64,000 nucleotides of DNA from Paenibacillus sp. PCH8 (lineage in GTDB: Bacteria; Bacillota; Bacilli; Paenibacillales; Paenibacillaceae): assembly GCF_002968835.1 (NCBI RefSeq), contig NZ_PKQK01000001.1, positions 806,001 through 870,000 on the forward strand, in the 5' to 3' direction. The position numbers were made by a program, and so were the translations under genes. This document shows positions 7,960-16,867 of this stretch, one piece after another. The notes below the pieces were generated by a model. The model was not told the origin of the DNA, ran no database searches, and was given only the letters and a program-made list of their open reading frames with translations. The stretch's first letter is position 1. Each line of letters starts with the position of its first letter.

Positions 7960-9399
7960 TTGAAAAAAATCACCCAGATCACACTCGCGGCCCTGCTCGC
8001 CGCACCGGTAACACTCGGCAGTCTAAGCCTGCCTACCTCTGCTTCAGCAGCATCTGCAACTCCGGTTGGACCCATCACCTCACAGAGTGTCAAAGGACCG
8101 GCAGCTAAAGCTCCCATTGCTTACACAGAAAGCGCAGCGGATTTTGCTCAATTTATGCAAGCGAAATACAACATTCAGTTGCCGCAACAGATCACCAAAG
8201 GTGATTTCATTCAAGCGATTGCCTCTATCACCGAAGCAGCTCCAGCATCTGTTACAGATAAAGCAAGCGACAGTGCAACCAAGACACCTTCCTTTACTGA
8301 TCTGAAGTCTGGTGATTCTGCTTATGATGCTGCCGTATCCTTATATAATAATGGTGTCCTAACGGGTACAGAAGTACACGCCAAAGATCAACTGAGCACT
8401 TATGCAGCCGTCTTCATCGCGGTGAAGGCAGCCGGATTTAAGGAACTCGCCTACACCTATCCCGTAGAGAAAACAGCCAAAGCGCTTGCCAAAGTTGGCA
8501 TTAACAAGAACCGTGTTCAAGGACAAGCCGCACAAGAACTGGCTGCAGCGATCGACACAGGACTGATTCCCGAAAACCTGTACCCTGCTCTCCTGAAGGG
8601 CGGCGTAGCAAGCAAGGATTTCGCAGACACGTTGCTCGGACGAATTCTGGTCAGCCAAGGAAAATACAAACATGAGATTGGACGTTCCGGCGATGCAGAC
8701 ATCTTTTCCAAACTGTATGCTGCATATCGCACAGCAGATCTGATCGAATCACCTGAATTGAGAAAGATTGTGGATCAAGCCCTTCGAGATGATCTCGTAA
8801 CAGGTTATAACTTGAAAGATAGCCGCTTTGATTCCAACTTTATCGATGAGCTGACACTTACTTACGGCCATGATAACATCCAACATGCCGTACAATTGGT
8901 TGGATTGCTTCGCAGCGAAGGTATCGATGCCGATGTGCAATTCCAGCCGAAAACATCCGCCTTTATATATCTGAAAGAGTGGGGCGAGCCGAAGGAAACA
9001 TCGGACTATAAAGTGACACAGATCGAGAATGGCAACTATATTGCCTCTGCGAAGGAATATGACATTCAGTTTGAGTTCAACAATGTGGCAGACAAAGTTC
9101 GCTTCAATGATATTGTCCTGAAATATGCCAAAAAGAACAGTGATAGCACATCTCCGCTGATTCTCAGCTCCTGGTGGCAGCCGCTGTATTATTCACCAAC
9201 AGCTTTGGCCAACTATCCGGTCATTTCCAATAATAAGATTGCGCTTGGCAATTACTACGCTCAGTCCTTCTCTCTGAAAGAGAATGCCAAAGCTATTCGG
9301 GAAGGATTCCTGAAACTGGCTCCAGATGCGAACATTACCACGTATGATTTCTGGGTAGATCAGCCTTTTTTCAATTATCTGAACGGCGGATCTGAATAA
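7960..9399 (+). CDS. Secreted protein with S-layer-homology-like regions, function unknown
   Basis: Predicted to be exported: signal peptide MKKITQITLAALLAAPVTLG with cleavage after SASA. Start is TTG at 7960, because TAAGGAGG lies 7 nt upstream; an earlier in-frame ATG at 7900 has no SD. Residues 50-170 contain two SLH-like stretches (FAQFMQAKYNIQ with TKGDFIQAIASI, and FTDLKSGDSAYDAAVSLYNN followed by GVLTG), which may hold the protein to cell-wall polymer. The remaining 300 residues are not recognised; they include a Trp/Tyr-rich patch (LSSWWQPLYYSP). Length is 479 residues. It is monocistronic, with its own promoter and a strong terminator. Confidence 0.8.
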   Translation: MKKITQITLAALLAAPVTLGSLSLPTSASAASATPVGPITSQSVKGPAAKAPIAYTESAADFAQFMQAKYNIQLPQQITKGDFIQAIASITEAAPASVTDKASDSATKTPSFTDLKSGDSAYDAAVSLYNNGVLTGTEVHAKDQLSTYAAVFIAVKAAGFKELAYTYPVEKTAKALAKVGINKNRVQGQAAQELAAAIDTGLIPENLYPALLKGGVASKDFADTLLGRILVSQGKYKHEIGRSGDADIFSKLYAAYRTADLIESPELRKIVDQALRDDLVTGYNLKDSRFDSNFIDELTLTYGHDNIQHAVQLVGLLRSEGIDADVQFQPKTSAFIYLKEWGEPKETSDYKVTQIENGNYIASAKEYDIQFEFNNVADKVRFNDIVLKYAKKNSDSTSPLILSSWWQPLYYSPTALANYPVISNNKIALGNYYAQSFSLKENAKAIREGFLKLAPDANITTYDFWVDQPFFNYLNGGSE

Positions 9400-9467
9400 A
9401 CGTTCCGAATACACAATGACCTCATATTTCTATTTAAATAAAGCTCATATTATGGCAACTTAAACAG

Positions 9468-9526
9468 CCGTCTTTACCGAATCTTACTTGGGTTTCGACC
9501 CATTGGTTCGTAAAGACGGTTTTTTG
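9468..9526 (+). terminator. Rho-independent terminator
   Basis: CCGTCTTTAC and GTAAAGACGG arms closed by a loop containing a smaller GGGTTTCGACCC hairpin, then TTTTTTG. Confidence 0.85.
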
Positions 9527-9656
9527 TTTATCATTTAGCAGGAATCTTCTACAAAATCATTTTTTTCATGCAGGATTTACCAATATTAGGTCGAATGTCT
9601 TTATGTACACAAACACGCAATCAACTTGCATATCTCCGCACGAACAGGAGTTACTC

Positions 9657-10247
9657 ATGGTATACGACGGTATTCTGCTTGGCTTAATTGTTGGGCTATT
9701 TCGAGGAGGAGTCCGACATGGACTACACCAGTTTGCAGCACTCAAGCTACGAGGCGGCTGGATTTTTCCTTTATTGTTGCTCATCCAGTTCTTTATTTTC
9801 TATCTGCAGGAACGATTGGATTGGGTGGCTTCCATAAATGGATATCTCTTCGCTGCTGTGTACATTACAGGGCTCGCATTTATATGGCTCAACAGGCACC
9901 ACCGAGGTTTCATGCTCATCTGGATTGGTGTATTTCTCAATTTTGCCGTGATGGTCGTAAACGGTGGACGCATGCCCGTGTCGGTGGAAGCTTCTGCCGT
10001 ATTGGGCCCGTATTATGTGGATATGCTTCGGGAGGGCGGCGCCGTATCGAAGCATTTCATGATGGATGCGTCTACACACCTTCCTTTTCTCGGTGACATC
10101 ATCCCGCTGTCCAGTCCGTATCCCCGGACTCAGGTCATTAGCATCGGTGATGTGGTCATGAACGTCGGCATATTCCTGTTTATCCAGTACATGATGGTGA
10201 ATCGGGACAAAAAGGCTGTGAAATCTGCCGAAACCCAACAGGCTTGA
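9657..10247 (+). CDS. DUF5317-type integral membrane protein
   Basis: Small polytopic membrane protein of 196 residues, about five hydrophobic segments. The N-terminal MVYDGILLGLIVGLFRGG and the conserved VVNGGRMPVS motif followed by a non-membrane loop match the DUF5317 family of Firmicutes, whose biochemical role is not known. Start is at 9657 (AGGAG 5 nt upstream), not the upstream ATG at 9603. It is followed after 40 nt by a 34-codon membrane peptide gene and then a terminator, so the two likely share a transcript. Confidence 0.75.
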   Translation: MVYDGILLGLIVGLFRGGVRHGLHQFAALKLRGGWIFPLLLLIQFFIFYLQERLDWVASINGYLFAAVYITGLAFIWLNRHHRGFMLIWIGVFLNFAVMVVNGGRMPVSVEASAVLGPYYVDMLREGGAVSKHFMMDASTHLPFLGDIIPLSSPYPRTQVISIGDVVMNVGIFLFIQYMMVNRDKKAVKSAETQQA

Positions 10248-10287
10248 CGAGGATCGGTACAGACTCCAAGGAAGGGAGGTCTTCTCC

Positions 10288-10392
10288 ATGAAAAAATTTG
10301 AAGGTATCCAATATTCCCGCATTGTTATCAACGCAATCATCGTGGCTTCTGTCGTTGTGGCTTTAACTTCGGGATACAAGCTGGGTGGCTAG
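10288..10392 (+). CDS. 34-residue single-pass membrane peptide
   Basis: Short gene with an excellent SD (AAGGGAGGTC, about 7 nt before ATG). The product starts MKKFEGIQYSR, has one hydrophobic helix (IVINAIIVASVVVALTSGY) and ends KLGG. It lies between the DUF5317 gene and a terminator 23 nt after its stop, so it is cotranscribed. No family is recognised. The combination of SD, charge-then-helix layout and position supports a real microprotein, possibly a partner of the DUF5317 protein. Confidence 0.65.
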   Translation: MKKFEGIQYSRIVINAIIVASVVVALTSGYKLGG

Positions 10393-10414
10393 TATTCACA
10401 CCGCCAACCAAGAC

Positions 10415-10444
10415 AAACAGGCTGCCCACGGCCTGTTTTTTCTT
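10415..10444 (+). terminator. Rho-independent terminator
   Basis: AAACAGGC (10415-10422) and GCCTGTTT (10431-10438) with an 8-nt loop, then TTTTCTTT. Confidence 0.85.
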
Positions 10445-10557
10445 TCTGGATTTTTGGGAGACAACTTGGTATGTTATATATCCATATAGTATACATCTAT
10501 ACAATCACACTAATTATACACATCAAGAGTAGACTAAACCCAAGCAGGAGATTCTCT

Positions 10558-12381
10558 ATGACCTTTATTCGTAACCTTATCCACAAGGCCAATCGAAGCA
10601 GTATGTATGTTATTTTGCTTAGTTGCACCGGTATCGGTGTTTTTCTGTACATGAACAAGTGGTCTTACCTGCACCTGTCCACGGCGGATTGGGTCATGGT
10701 CTATACCATGCTGGGAGCCGCTTTGATTCTAGACTATTTCACGTTCCAAATCCCGCCCAAAGGCAATCAGCAATCGATGGATTCGTCCGTTTATCTGGCC
10801 TGTGTATTCATGTTTGGTGGAGCTTTCAGTCTATCCGTGCTACTCCCCGTCTCCATCATCCTGTTAATCAAAGAACGCAAGCTTACCTGGTGGAAGCATG
10901 TGGTTAATTTCAGCATCTATAGTCTCATGATTACCGGGGCTGCTGCTGTATTCGAATGGACCGGCGGTCGGTCGGGAACGTTGGATGGGTATAATCTGCT
11001 TCCTTATTTCGCAGCGCTCGCAGCCTATTTCATTATTAACACGATTACGCTCGGCTTGTTCTTTCACTTCTCAACGAAGGATGCATTACAGCAGATGAAA
11101 CGGGCATTCGTTACCGAATCCCTGCTAGTTTATCTATGCACACTAATTCTGGCACTTGTCCTGACCATTCTCATTGTGCACAACGGCGTGCTGGGCCTGA
11201 TTTTATATCTGAGCCTTAGCATCCTGCTCTCCCATGCATTCAGACAGTTGTTTGTCATGTATCAGAAGATTGAAGAAAAGGCGAATACGGATCAACGTAC
11301 AGGTCTGTTCAACCATAGCTATTTCGAAAGCATGCTGGAAATCGAACTAGCTGCTGCCCGTACACAAGGAACCCTTCTCTCTCTGGGACTTATTGATATT
11401 GATGATTTCAAAAAATATAACGACCGATTCGGTCACCTTCAGGGTGACAGTCTGCTGGCCCTGCTTGGAGATTTTCTGATGCGGAAGACGGAAGGCACAC
11501 CTATTACAGCCTTTCGTTATGGAGGAGAAGAGTTCACCTTACTCATGCCAGGCATGGATCTGGACGAATCCTACAGATTCATGAACAAGCTGCGCAAACA
11601 ACTGAACGACACGCCGTTTGAAGGTGTCGAAGTGTTTCCGCATGGTTGTCTCTCCTTCTCTGGAGGTGTCGCCCCCTATCAGGTGGATATGTATAACAAA
11701 TCCCAGCTCGTGGATCAGGCCGATAAAGCACTCTATTATGCCAAAAAGCAAGGCAAAAACAATGTTCACCGCCACGGCAGCAATGATGGCATGGAACACG
11801 AGATTGATCTAGTGCAGGATGTCCGCGATATCGAGCAGCAGCTCAACCTGTTCAGGTACAAGGATATGGATACGTTCAAACATTCCAAACGGGTCTACAA
11901 ATATGCGCTGGATATTAGCGAAATTCTCGCACTGGACAATGCGGAGAAGCGGCGTTTTGTACTGGGGGCACTCATTCATGACATTGGCAAACTGGAGATC
12001 CCATGGTCCATTCTCAACAAGAAGGAAAAACTCACCTGCGATGAATGGGAAACGATTAAAGGGCATGTCATTTGGGGCAAAAAGATGGTGATCACAAATG
12101 ATCGCTTCGATGATCTGATTCCGTATATTGAGTTGCATCACGAGCGCTACGATGGCAAGGGCTATCCGTATGGTCTGAAGGGGCAAGAAATCCCCCGGCT
12201 GTGCCGGATGCTGACCGTAATTGATTCTTTTGATGCCATGACGACCGAGCGGCCGTATCAGGAGACGAAGAACGTGGAGGAAGCCATTCGAGAGCTGCGG
12301 GCGTGTTCGGGTTCACAGTTCGACCCGGATCTTGCCGAGTTGTTCATCCGATATATTGAGAAACGTACTGCGAAGCAGTAA
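10558..12381 (+). CDS. Membrane GGDEF plus HD-GYP cyclic-di-GMP turnover protein
   Basis: Combines synthesis and hydrolysis of cyclic-di-GMP in one 607-residue membrane protein. Residues 1-255 hold about seven membrane segments, a probable sensor. The GGDEF domain (about 270-425) keeps the active motif as YGGEEF with upstream DIDDFKKYNDRFGH. The HD-GYP domain (about 445-600) keeps HD in GALIHDIGKLEIP, HHERYDGKGYP and the downstream DSFDAMTTERPY. Both catalytic motifs look intact, so output direction cannot be predicted. Start is at 10558 (AGGAG about 7 nt upstream), not the upstream ATG at 10471. Monocistronic. Confidence 0.88.
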   Translation: MTFIRNLIHKANRSSMYVILLSCTGIGVFLYMNKWSYLHLSTADWVMVYTMLGAALILDYFTFQIPPKGNQQSMDSSVYLACVFMFGGAFSLSVLLPVSIILLIKERKLTWWKHVVNFSIYSLMITGAAAVFEWTGGRSGTLDGYNLLPYFAALAAYFIINTITLGLFFHFSTKDALQQMKRAFVTESLLVYLCTLILALVLTILIVHNGVLGLILYLSLSILLSHAFRQLFVMYQKIEEKANTDQRTGLFNHSYFESMLEIELAAARTQGTLLSLGLIDIDDFKKYNDRFGHLQGDSLLALLGDFLMRKTEGTPITAFRYGGEEFTLLMPGMDLDESYRFMNKLRKQLNDTPFEGVEVFPHGCLSFSGGVAPYQVDMYNKSQLVDQADKALYYAKKQGKNNVHRHGSNDGMEHEIDLVQDVRDIEQQLNLFRYKDMDTFKHSKRVYKYALDISEILALDNAEKRRFVLGALIHDIGKLEIPWSILNKKEKLTCDEWETIKGHVIWGKKMVITNDRFDDLIPYIELHHERYDGKGYPYGLKGQEIPRLCRMLTVIDSFDAMTTERPYQETKNVEEAIRELRACSGSQFDPDLAELFIRYIEKRTAKQ

Positions 12382-12438
12382 TGGTTGTAGACTGTATATA
12401 AGAAGGGATTCATACTTTTTTGCCCCTGAAAAGTCAAA

Positions 12439-12480
12439 GCGCTATCCCCGGTCTGATCAGGGATAGCGCCATTTTCATTT
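12439..12480. terminator. Bidirectional terminator between convergent genes
   Basis: Perfect 10-bp arms GCGCTATCCC (12439-12448) and GGGATAGCGC (12460-12469), followed by CATTTTCATTTT on the plus strand and TTTGACTTTT on the minus strand. It serves the cyclic-di-GMP gene and the small gene converging on it. Confidence 0.75.
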
Positions 12481-12531
12481 TCATGGAATGAATCGTACAC
12501 CAGACAACTTCATTCTTGTGCGGATTCTACA

Positions 12532-12699
12532 TTAAGATTTGGTATTCAGTTCATGTGAAGTCTGATGCAGCTCTTTAATCATCTGCTGCAAAAACATGTT
12601 GTCTTGGCGACTGATACCGTGCTGATTGTCTTGAACAAGCATCTGATGAATGTTCTTTTTGAGCAATTCACTGCGACGTTCCAATACTTCTTGACTCAT
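12532..12699 (-). CDS. 55-residue charged helical protein, function unknown
   Basis: Short gene with SD AAGGAGTG about 9 nt before ATG. The product starts MSQEVLERRSELLKKNIH and ends HQTSHELNTKS; it is predicted to be almost entirely helical and contains no cysteine. Size and helix-pair appearance recall Spo0E-like proteins, but the SQELD signature is absent, so that assignment is not made. It runs toward the cyclic-di-GMP gene and shares its terminator. Confidence 0.65.
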   Translation of the reverse strand: MSQEVLERRSELLKKNIHQMLVQDNQHGISRQDNMFLQQMIKELHQTSHELNTKS

Positions 12700-13006
12700 G
12701 TTGTTGCGTCACTCCTTAACATGTTTTGTAATGAATTTACGTTCTTTATTAAGTATAGAGGACCTTCCCCGATAGGGAAAATGGACTCAGCCTTCCTCAG
12801 CTGTACACACCAACCCTCACCTAGCATGACAACATTTCACCCCTTGGTGTTCTTAGATATCCTTCTAAATACTCTCTGATCCTCCCCAGGTTCCTCCAAA
12901 TGTACAGACTAGGGTCTTGGACAAGCTTGCGTTATAATGGTGCCATCCCTTCTTGAATAAAGTGCATCATTACGCTTCAATTCCAGACCAAAGGAGTGCT
13001 GCATTC
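12700..13006. other. Intergenic region before the histidine kinase
   Basis: A 307-nt divergent intergenic region. A TATAAT at 12933-12938 may be the -10 of the kinase gene, but no convincing -35 is present 17 nt upstream. No other gene or repeat is seen. Confidence 0.4.
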
Positions 13007-13837
13007 ATGTCATACAAACAAATCAAATGGATGATTCTGCTGATTCCCACATTCACGGTAGGCCTCTGGGAATACATTCGCCATCAGTTCCTGATGCCGT
13101 ATCTTTCGATGGATGCAGGTAACTGGTTAACTCCTGTCATCGTTTACCTCGTAAGTGTGACACTGCTCAGCCGATTGTTCCACATGCTTGAAGGCGCCAG
13201 AGCCGCTCTGGAACAGGAGCGCGCTGCCAAAGCGACGCTTGAAGCGCGTGATCAATTGGCACGGGAGCTTCACGACGGGATATCCCAGTCCCTTTTTCTT
13301 CTGTCGGTGAAGACGGATAAAACGAGCCGTAGTCTGGCAGGAACCGGGCATGAGAGTGAGATCCAGGACATTCAGAAAACCGTGCATGAAGTCAATACAT
13401 ATGTGAGGCAAGCCATTGCCCAGCTACGTTTTGTTCCTTCTTCCACTGCGGCACCCGAGAGCATCTCGTTGCATGCGCAGGTCGAATTCCTCGTGAAGGA
13501 AACGGTACCTGACGCCCAGATACATTGGGACCTGAGCGGTGTATCGTTCTCGGCCAAAGAGCAAGTGGAGCTGCTGGCCTGTATCCGGGAGGGTCTGCTG
13601 AATGCACGCAAACATGCACAAGCTACCCACGTTCAGGTTCAAGCGATGGGGAATCCCATAAACTGGTCCATCTATATTCAGGACAACGGTATTGGAATCA
13701 GTGGAGATCCTCTGCATCTGAAAGATCGGTATGGACTGCGAATTACGAAAGAACGTGCCGCGGAGATGGGGTGGTCTTTTACCTTAGATTCCAGACCGAC
13801 CTACACACGATTGACGATTGGAAAGGAGCATGCTTAA
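13007..13837 (+). CDS. NarL-family sensor histidine kinase
   Basis: 276-residue membrane kinase. Two hydrophobic segments (about residues 8-25 and 40-60) leave almost no extracellular domain, so it may sense the membrane itself. The HisKA_3 phosphoacceptor is in ARELHDGISQSLFLLSVK; the ATPase domain has REGLLNARKHAQA (N-box) and DNGIGI with a late RYGLRI. Start is at 13007 with AAAGGAG about 9 nt upstream. It is followed after one base by its response regulator. The ligand is unknown; the layout resembles LiaS/VraS- and DesK-type envelope sensors without being diagnostic. Confidence 0.85.
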   Translation: MSYKQIKWMILLIPTFTVGLWEYIRHQFLMPYLSMDAGNWLTPVIVYLVSVTLLSRLFHMLEGARAALEQERAAKATLEARDQLARELHDGISQSLFLLSVKTDKTSRSLAGTGHESEIQDIQKTVHEVNTYVRQAIAQLRFVPSSTAAPESISLHAQVEFLVKETVPDAQIHWDLSGVSFSAKEQVELLACIREGLLNARKHAQATHVQVQAMGNPINWSIYIQDNGIGISGDPLHLKDRYGLRITKERAAEMGWSFTLDSRPTYTRLTIGKEHA

Positions 13838-13838
13838 C

Positions 13839-14495
13839 ATGGAACATGTACGTGTATTGGTTGTTGATGATCATGCGCATGCGCGTGAAGCGATCTGTAG
13901 CATTTTATCCGAGGACAGCCTGTTTGAAGTAATTGGTACAGCTTCGAATGGACATGAAGCGCTAGAGCTCACCGGGCAATGGATGCCTGACCTGATCCTG
14001 ATGGACGTGCAGATGCCGGACATGGATGGGCTGGAAACCACACGCCAGATCAAGCTACGTTTCCCGTATGTCATTATCGTTATGGTCACGGTTTCGGATG
14101 ATGTGACATTTCTATTTGAAGCACTGAAACAAGGTGCTCAGGGCTATTTGCTCAAAAACCTGACTCCCTCCACCTGGCTTGAGTACCTTCGCGCCATCGT
14201 CAGTGATGATGCGCCACTCAGCAAGGAATTGGCTTACCGGATTTTGCAGGAGTTCCCCCCACCTCGCAGTGAGGATATGCAAGATAACCCACTAACTGCA
14301 CGTGAATTGGAGATTCTGCAATGGGTATCCGCAGGATATACGAATCGTGAAATTGCCGACCAGTTGGGCATCTCCGACCAGACGGTGAAGAATCACCTGA
14401 AGAACATTTTGCAGAAGCTACAGCTCGACAATCGGGTGCAACTCACCCGCTATGCGCTCGAAAGCGGGCTCGCAGGCCGTAAGCTTCGCAAATGA
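13839..14495 (+). CDS. NarL/FixJ-family response regulator
   Basis: 218-residue partner of the preceding kinase. The receiver domain has acidic pair D10-D11, phosphoacceptor D56 in LILMDVQMPDMDG and Lys in YLLKNLTP. The LuxR HTH is at about 150-210 with LTARELEILQWVSAGYTNREIA and SDQTVKNHLKNIL. ATG 13839 follows the kinase stop by 1 nt, with AAAGGAG about 11 nt upstream inside the kinase gene, so the two are translationally coupled. Target genes are not evident nearby; copCD downstream has its own region after a long hairpin. Confidence 0.88.
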   Translation: MEHVRVLVVDDHAHAREAICSILSEDSLFEVIGTASNGHEALELTGQWMPDLILMDVQMPDMDGLETTRQIKLRFPYVIIVMVTVSDDVTFLFEALKQGAQGYLLKNLTPSTWLEYLRAIVSDDAPLSKELAYRILQEFPPPRSEDMQDNPLTARELEILQWVSAGYTNREIADQLGISDQTVKNHLKNILQKLQLDNRVQLTRYALESGLAGRKLRK

Positions 14496-14544
14496 GCATG
14501 TTGCATCATCCTGTGAGCAATATTCATCGGATGATGCAACATGC
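14496..14544 (+). terminator. Long perfect hairpin after the two-component pair
   Basis: Sixteen-base arms GCATGTTGCATCATCC (14496-14511) and GGATGATGCAACATGC (14529-14544) begin within the stop codon region. The U-tract is poor (TGAAATAAATA), so it may act as an mRNA 3' stabiliser as well as a terminator. Confidence 0.65.
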
Positions 14545-14742
14545 TGAAATAAATATAGCTACGAACCAGGATGCGTCTGGCATCAAGTAGCCATAGCATT
14601 CATGCTTTTGTCACAATTATGTAGACCAAATCGTTTTTTTATAGCCCAATGTAGTCATACGCGGTCATTTTGGACAAAGTTATAATGATATAGGTTGTGT
14701 TCGAAGGACTATGAATGACTGCAAATCTATAACCTGAGGGTG

Positions 14743-16467
14743 ATGATTTTTTTGATTTTTACAAGCTTTACCCTAAAATGGGGCAAGCGGCACTGGGCCA
14801 TGATGACCTGCCTGCTGCTGTTAAGCTGCCTTGTTATGCCACAGTGGGCATCTGCCCATGCTTATATTGTTCAGGCTTCGCCAGGAGAGAACGAGCAACT
14901 TGTTACCGCTCCCGAGCGGCTGACACTGGAGTTCAACGAATCCTTGCAGACGGCTTTTTATGATATCAAAATCACCGGACCTGACGGCACACAGGCAGAC
15001 GATGGCACTGTGCAGATTGATGAGGATCGAACTCATATTCTGGAAACTGGCCTGCGGACGGGACTCAGCAACGGAACATATGCCGTCAACTGGAAAGCGG
15101 TATCTGCGGATGGGCATCCAATCCAGGGAGCGTATGTTTTCCATATTGGTGAGCCCTCCGGCTCGCCTGCTGGGTTGAGTGATCTGACAACCGGTTCCGG
15201 TTCAACAGGCGGGCCGCTCAAATGGATCGTATCTCTGACTGACTGGATTCAATATCTGGGGCTGTCCGTCATTCTGGGTACACTCGCATTCCTGTTGCTG
15301 CGTATCGCCCCTACTTCCATGACAAGAGAACCTATGGACGTTCCGGGAAGCTACAAGCTCTTATGGATCAGCTATGCTGCCGCTTCCTTCGCTGCTCTGG
15401 TCAGCCTGCCGCTAAATACATGGTATGAATCAGGTGTGACTCTGGGCGAACTGAGCTGGGCACTGATCGGAAGTGCGCTCAAGCTAACCTCCTTTGGCCA
15501 GATCTGGATGGCACAAATCCTGATTGTGCTGCTGCTCGCAGTCACGATTCTCTCTGGATACGATCGGGATCGATCCATTCATCTCCGGATCTGGTCTTCA
15601 TACGGATCACTTGTGCTCGTGCTTGGCTGGTTGTTAACGCATGCCTTGACGGGGCATCCAGCTGCTGCCAATCAACGTATACTCGCCATTGCCATGGACT
15701 TTGTGCATCTGATCGGTGCCGCTTTCTGGATTGGCGCATTGACAGCTATGGCGATATGTCTACCTCCCTTGGCAGACAAGCTGCCTTCGAAGGTTCGAGG
15801 GGAAGTGTACTGGACCGCCATTCGCAGGTTTACAGCTTGGGGAATTGGGGCCGTAGCCGCTCTGGTCGCTACAGGCATATACAGCAGTCTAATGATCCTG
15901 CCAGCACCCGTGTTGACCTCCCTGTTCACTACAGCCTATGGCCTTGTGCTGATCGGCAAGATCATCCTGCTGATTGTGATGATTGTATTCGCCTGGCGTC
16001 ATGCCAGACTGGCGAGAGCAGCAACGGGTAGCAGACTATCCGGCAGCCTGAGAGCCGAGCTTGCCACCGGTGCTGTCATTCTTGCCCTGTCTGCCGTATT
16101 GACTCACTTATCTCCCGGACAACCCGCAGTCGCTGGACCGTATCAGGAGACGCAGACCACGGAGGATGGCTCGGCGATTACCCTTCAGGTGAGTCCCAAT
16201 GTAACAGGAGAGAACCAATTCGAGGTCGACGTCAAACGTGCAGATGGCCGTATCGTAGATGATCTCGAACAGATCACCCTGTCACTCACACACCTGGACA
16301 TGGATATGGGTATCTATGAGATTACGATTCCGAAGAATGACACCGGTGTGTACAAAGCTGAAGACTATATCTCCATGCCTGGACGCTGGAATATCAAGGT
16401 ACATCTCTTGACCCGATCACTGGACGCATTGGATGCCGAGTTTGAGATCGACACCGCCAAGCCCTAG
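14743..16467 (+). CDS. CopC-CopD copper transport fusion protein (YcnJ-like)
   Basis: Probable copper acquisition membrane protein. A signal peptide ends at ASA; the mature N-terminus HAYIVQASPGENEQL places His at position 1, as in CopC. ADGHPIQGAYVF supplies the other Cu(II) ligands. About eight membrane helices follow (CopD domain, about residues 160-470). A C-terminal extracytoplasmic YtkA-like domain (LSLTHLDMDMGIYEI) completes the YcnJ architecture of B. subtilis. Length is about 574 residues. The start is uncertain: GTG 14740 and ATG 14743 sit almost on the SD GAGGG. ycnI follows 400 nt downstream; no YcnK-type repressor is present in the window. Confidence 0.87.
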   Translation: MIFLIFTSFTLKWGKRHWAMMTCLLLLSCLVMPQWASAHAYIVQASPGENEQLVTAPERLTLEFNESLQTAFYDIKITGPDGTQADDGTVQIDEDRTHILETGLRTGLSNGTYAVNWKAVSADGHPIQGAYVFHIGEPSGSPAGLSDLTTGSGSTGGPLKWIVSLTDWIQYLGLSVILGTLAFLLLRIAPTSMTREPMDVPGSYKLLWISYAAASFAALVSLPLNTWYESGVTLGELSWALIGSALKLTSFGQIWMAQILIVLLLAVTILSGYDRDRSIHLRIWSSYGSLVLVLGWLLTHALTGHPAAANQRILAIAMDFVHLIGAAFWIGALTAMAICLPPLADKLPSKVRGEVYWTAIRRFTAWGIGAVAALVATGIYSSLMILPAPVLTSLFTTAYGLVLIGKIILLIVMIVFAWRHARLARAATGSRLSGSLRAELATGAVILALSAVLTHLSPGQPAVAGPYQETQTTEDGSAITLQVSPNVTGENQFEVDVKRADGRIVDDLEQITLSLTHLDMDMGIYEITIPKNDTGVYKAEDYISMPGRWNIKVHLLTRSLDALDAEFEIDTAKP

Positions 16468-16539
16468 TTGCACAACGATTCAGATTGAAAAGTGACCCAA
16501 TCTAAAATTAGTGTTGCTACAAACTGCAAATGTAGTGAA

Positions 16540-16722
16540 GGGAACTTCTGGAGAAGCGAAGCTAAAAGCTTTCTGCAAGAAAGCTGCATCGGAAGCATAC
16601 GCTTCGCCTTTATCCCCGGATTTTCCCCTTTGAGAAAAGGGAATCAAAAAAATCTGGGGATAACAGCGATTGGAAGGTTATTCTGTCATCGGAGTGTATG
16701 TGTAAACCGAATTTAGTTGAAT
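16540..16722. repeat. About 180-nt palindromic intergenic repeat (family 2, copy 2)
   Basis: The inverted relative of 6378-6553. Positions 16602-16700 match the reverse complement of about 6400-6500 closely, with few substitutions. The core hairpin is TTATCCCCGGATTTTCCCC against AATCTGGGGATAA with AAAGGG in between. A further half-core (AAAAAAATCCGGGAATAAC) lies at 16737-16755. It fills most of the 400-nt gap between copCD and ycnI; otherwise the gap holds only the ycnI leader. Confidence 0.8.
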
Positions 16723-16867
16723 TTATATAGTTGCATAAAAAAATCCGGGAATAACGGGGTTCGAACGAACAATCCGTAACCGAAAAGGTGCCTTTGCAGA
16801 ATGTAGACACTCATTTAAGAAAATGGGCCGCATCATATATGATAAGAACTGAGAGGGGTTATTTATT

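Noticed and set aside
12565..12879. Plus-strand open frame over the 55-residue gene
   Set aside because: No SD and no domain; the minus-strand gene has a clear SD and stop near a terminator.
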